DNA of 5,687 nucleotides. It comes from Gemmatimonadota bacterium. Its GTDB lineage: Bacteria; Orphanbacterota; Orphanbacteria; Orphanbacterales; Orphanbacteraceae. Every line of letters starts with the position of its first letter. Within the stretch, counting starts at the first letter, position 1. The notes below the pieces were generated by a model that saw nothing but the letters and a program-made list of their open reading frames with translations, was not told the origin of the DNA and ran no database searches. The DNA is taken from assembly GCA_013002425.1 (NCBI GenBank), contig JABDJQ010000801.1:1-5687 (forward strand), given 5' to 3'. Shown piece by piece: positions 4,982 through 5,687 of the stretch. The translations under genes and the position numbers were made by a program.

Positions 4982-5687
4982 CGCGCAGATCGGACCGGAG
5001 ACGCTCGTCGATCGTGGCGCTGTCGCCGGGCGCGACATAGCCGAACAGCACCTCCGCCGGCCCCCCTTTGAACTTTCTCTTGAGCGCAATGTTCGTGCGG
5101 GGAAGCGCCAGCGTGGAATCGCCCGCCTCGAACGAAACGGGAACGCCGGATACGCTCCCTCTCTCCGCGCCCGTCAGAAAGAACTCGCCCCCGATCGGCT
5201 CCCCGTTCACGGTGATCGATACGGTCACGGCCGCGCCGGGGGGATCGGTCTCGAAGCGGATCAGTTTTTTGGGATCGACCGCGCGAAACGTCGACGCGAT
5301 GGCGTCCTGCGGACGGTCCATGGCGAAGCGAAAACGGAGCCCCCGCTCTTCTCCGGGAGATACCGTCACGGTATCGCGGTCGTCCGTATTCCGTGTCTCC
5401 CAGTCGGTCACTCTGCCGGCGACCGTAATCTCTCCCTCGATGACTTTGCCGTCGCGGGCGCTGCTTCCGGTGTCGGCGTACACGATGCACCAGTAGCCGC
5501 CCCTGTTCGCCGTCTGGCGGCGCGCTTCGAGGGTTTCGATCATCTTGCGCGACCGGCCGCGGTTCTCCGCGCCCTCCTTTCCGAGATCCTCCGTCTCGTC
5601 CGGATCGTCCGTCAGATGGTAGAGCGCAAACGACTGCTCGGGCCGCGTTTCGTAGATCCCTTTCCATGGATGTTCGATCACGGCGAA
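4962..5687 (-). CDS. C-terminal part of a sulfatase-family (alkaline-phosphatase-like) hydrolase, 5' end beyond window
   Basis: The frame is open from the window edge at 5687 to the TGA at 4964-4962 (241 residues visible). The first 35 residues read as the end of a sulfatase catalytic domain: HPWKGIY (6-12) followed by ALYHLTDDPDETEDL (21-35), the family pattern LYDL-DP-E--NL. The last residues, LRSDLRALGYLD, match the LRALGY ending common in sulfatases. About 190 residues lie between these landmarks, including a beta-rich stretch with VIEGEITVAGRVTDW and PPGAAVTVSITVNGEPI, which suggests an added beta-sandwich domain. The formylglycine motif (C/S-x-P-x-R) and metal ligands would be upstream, outside the window, so activity and substrate cannot be judged. 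A GTG at 5681 is internal and not a start. The gene ends inside the last 13 bases of the convergent membrane-enzyme gene. Confidence 0.8.
   Translation of the reverse strand, partial: FAVIEHPWKGIYETRPEQSFALYHLTDDPDETEDLGKEGAENRGRSRKMIETLEARRQTANRGGYWCIVYADTGSSARDGKVIEGEITVAGRVTDWETRNTDDRDTVTVSPGEERGLRFRFAMDRPQDAIASTFRAVDPKKLIRFETDPPGAAVTVSITVNGEPIGGEFFLTGAERGSVSGVPVSFEAGDSTLALPRTNIALKRKFKGGPAEVLFGYVAPGDSATIDERLRSDLRALGYLD

Noticed and set aside
4411..5667. A 418-codon minus-strand open frame overlapping the sulfatase region
   Set aside because: It is in a different frame from the sulfatase motifs, is low-complexity Arg/Gly/Asp-rich, and extends into the well-supported plus-strand gene.
1..5687. 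CRISPR array, insertion sequence, transfer RNA, or defence or secretion cassette
   Set aside because: No regularly spaced repeats, transposase motifs, transfer RNA cloverleaf or defence domains were seen. All long frames are explained by the three genes described.

Overview
This is a GC-rich bacterial window with three protein-coding genes. None of them is a housekeeping taxonomic marker. The gene types are a Sec-secreted M43 metalloprotease with PKD and jelly-roll-like modules, a membrane protein fused to a spermidine-synthase-like domain, and a sulfatase-like enzyme. Together with a strong preference for GCG, ACG and TCG codons, they suggest a Gram-negative-type bacterium from a large-genome environmental lineage such as Acidobacteriota, Candidatus Eisenbacteria or a deltaproteobacterial relative. 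This placement is an inference and is weak.

Layout. Bases 1-1748 (minus strand) hold a multidomain metalloprotease gene. It has a complete N-terminus (signal peptide, propeptide, zinc site, Met-turn) but is cut off by the window edge inside its second PKD domain. Bases 1749-2082 are a 334-base divergent intergenic region. It contains the protease ribosome binding site, a plausible sigma-70-type promoter for the protease, and a striking 10-bp inverted repeat with a nested 12-bp perfect palindrome placed where the 5' end of the protease mRNA would lie. It also contains several copies of the octamer CGATGCAG. Bases 2083-4974 (plus strand) encode a complete 963-residue protein. Its membrane half has two homologous halves, and it is followed by a spermidine-synthase-like Rossmann domain with altered catalytic acids and a helical C-terminal extension. 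Bases 4962-5687 (minus strand) encode the last 241 residues of a sulfatase-family protein whose catalytic part lies beyond the window. Its stop lies inside the end of the previous gene, giving a 13-bp tail-to-tail overlap.

The genes are arranged divergently and then convergently, so no two of them share an operon in this window. The protease and the sulfatase would both fit turnover of external polymers, but nothing here shows that they work together. I see no CRISPR array, RNA gene, insertion sequence, attachment site or defence cassette. The best candidates for something new are the structured protease leader with its repeated octamer, the altered active site of the fused spermidine-synthase-like protein, and the long beta-rich segment before the terminal motif of the sulfatase.
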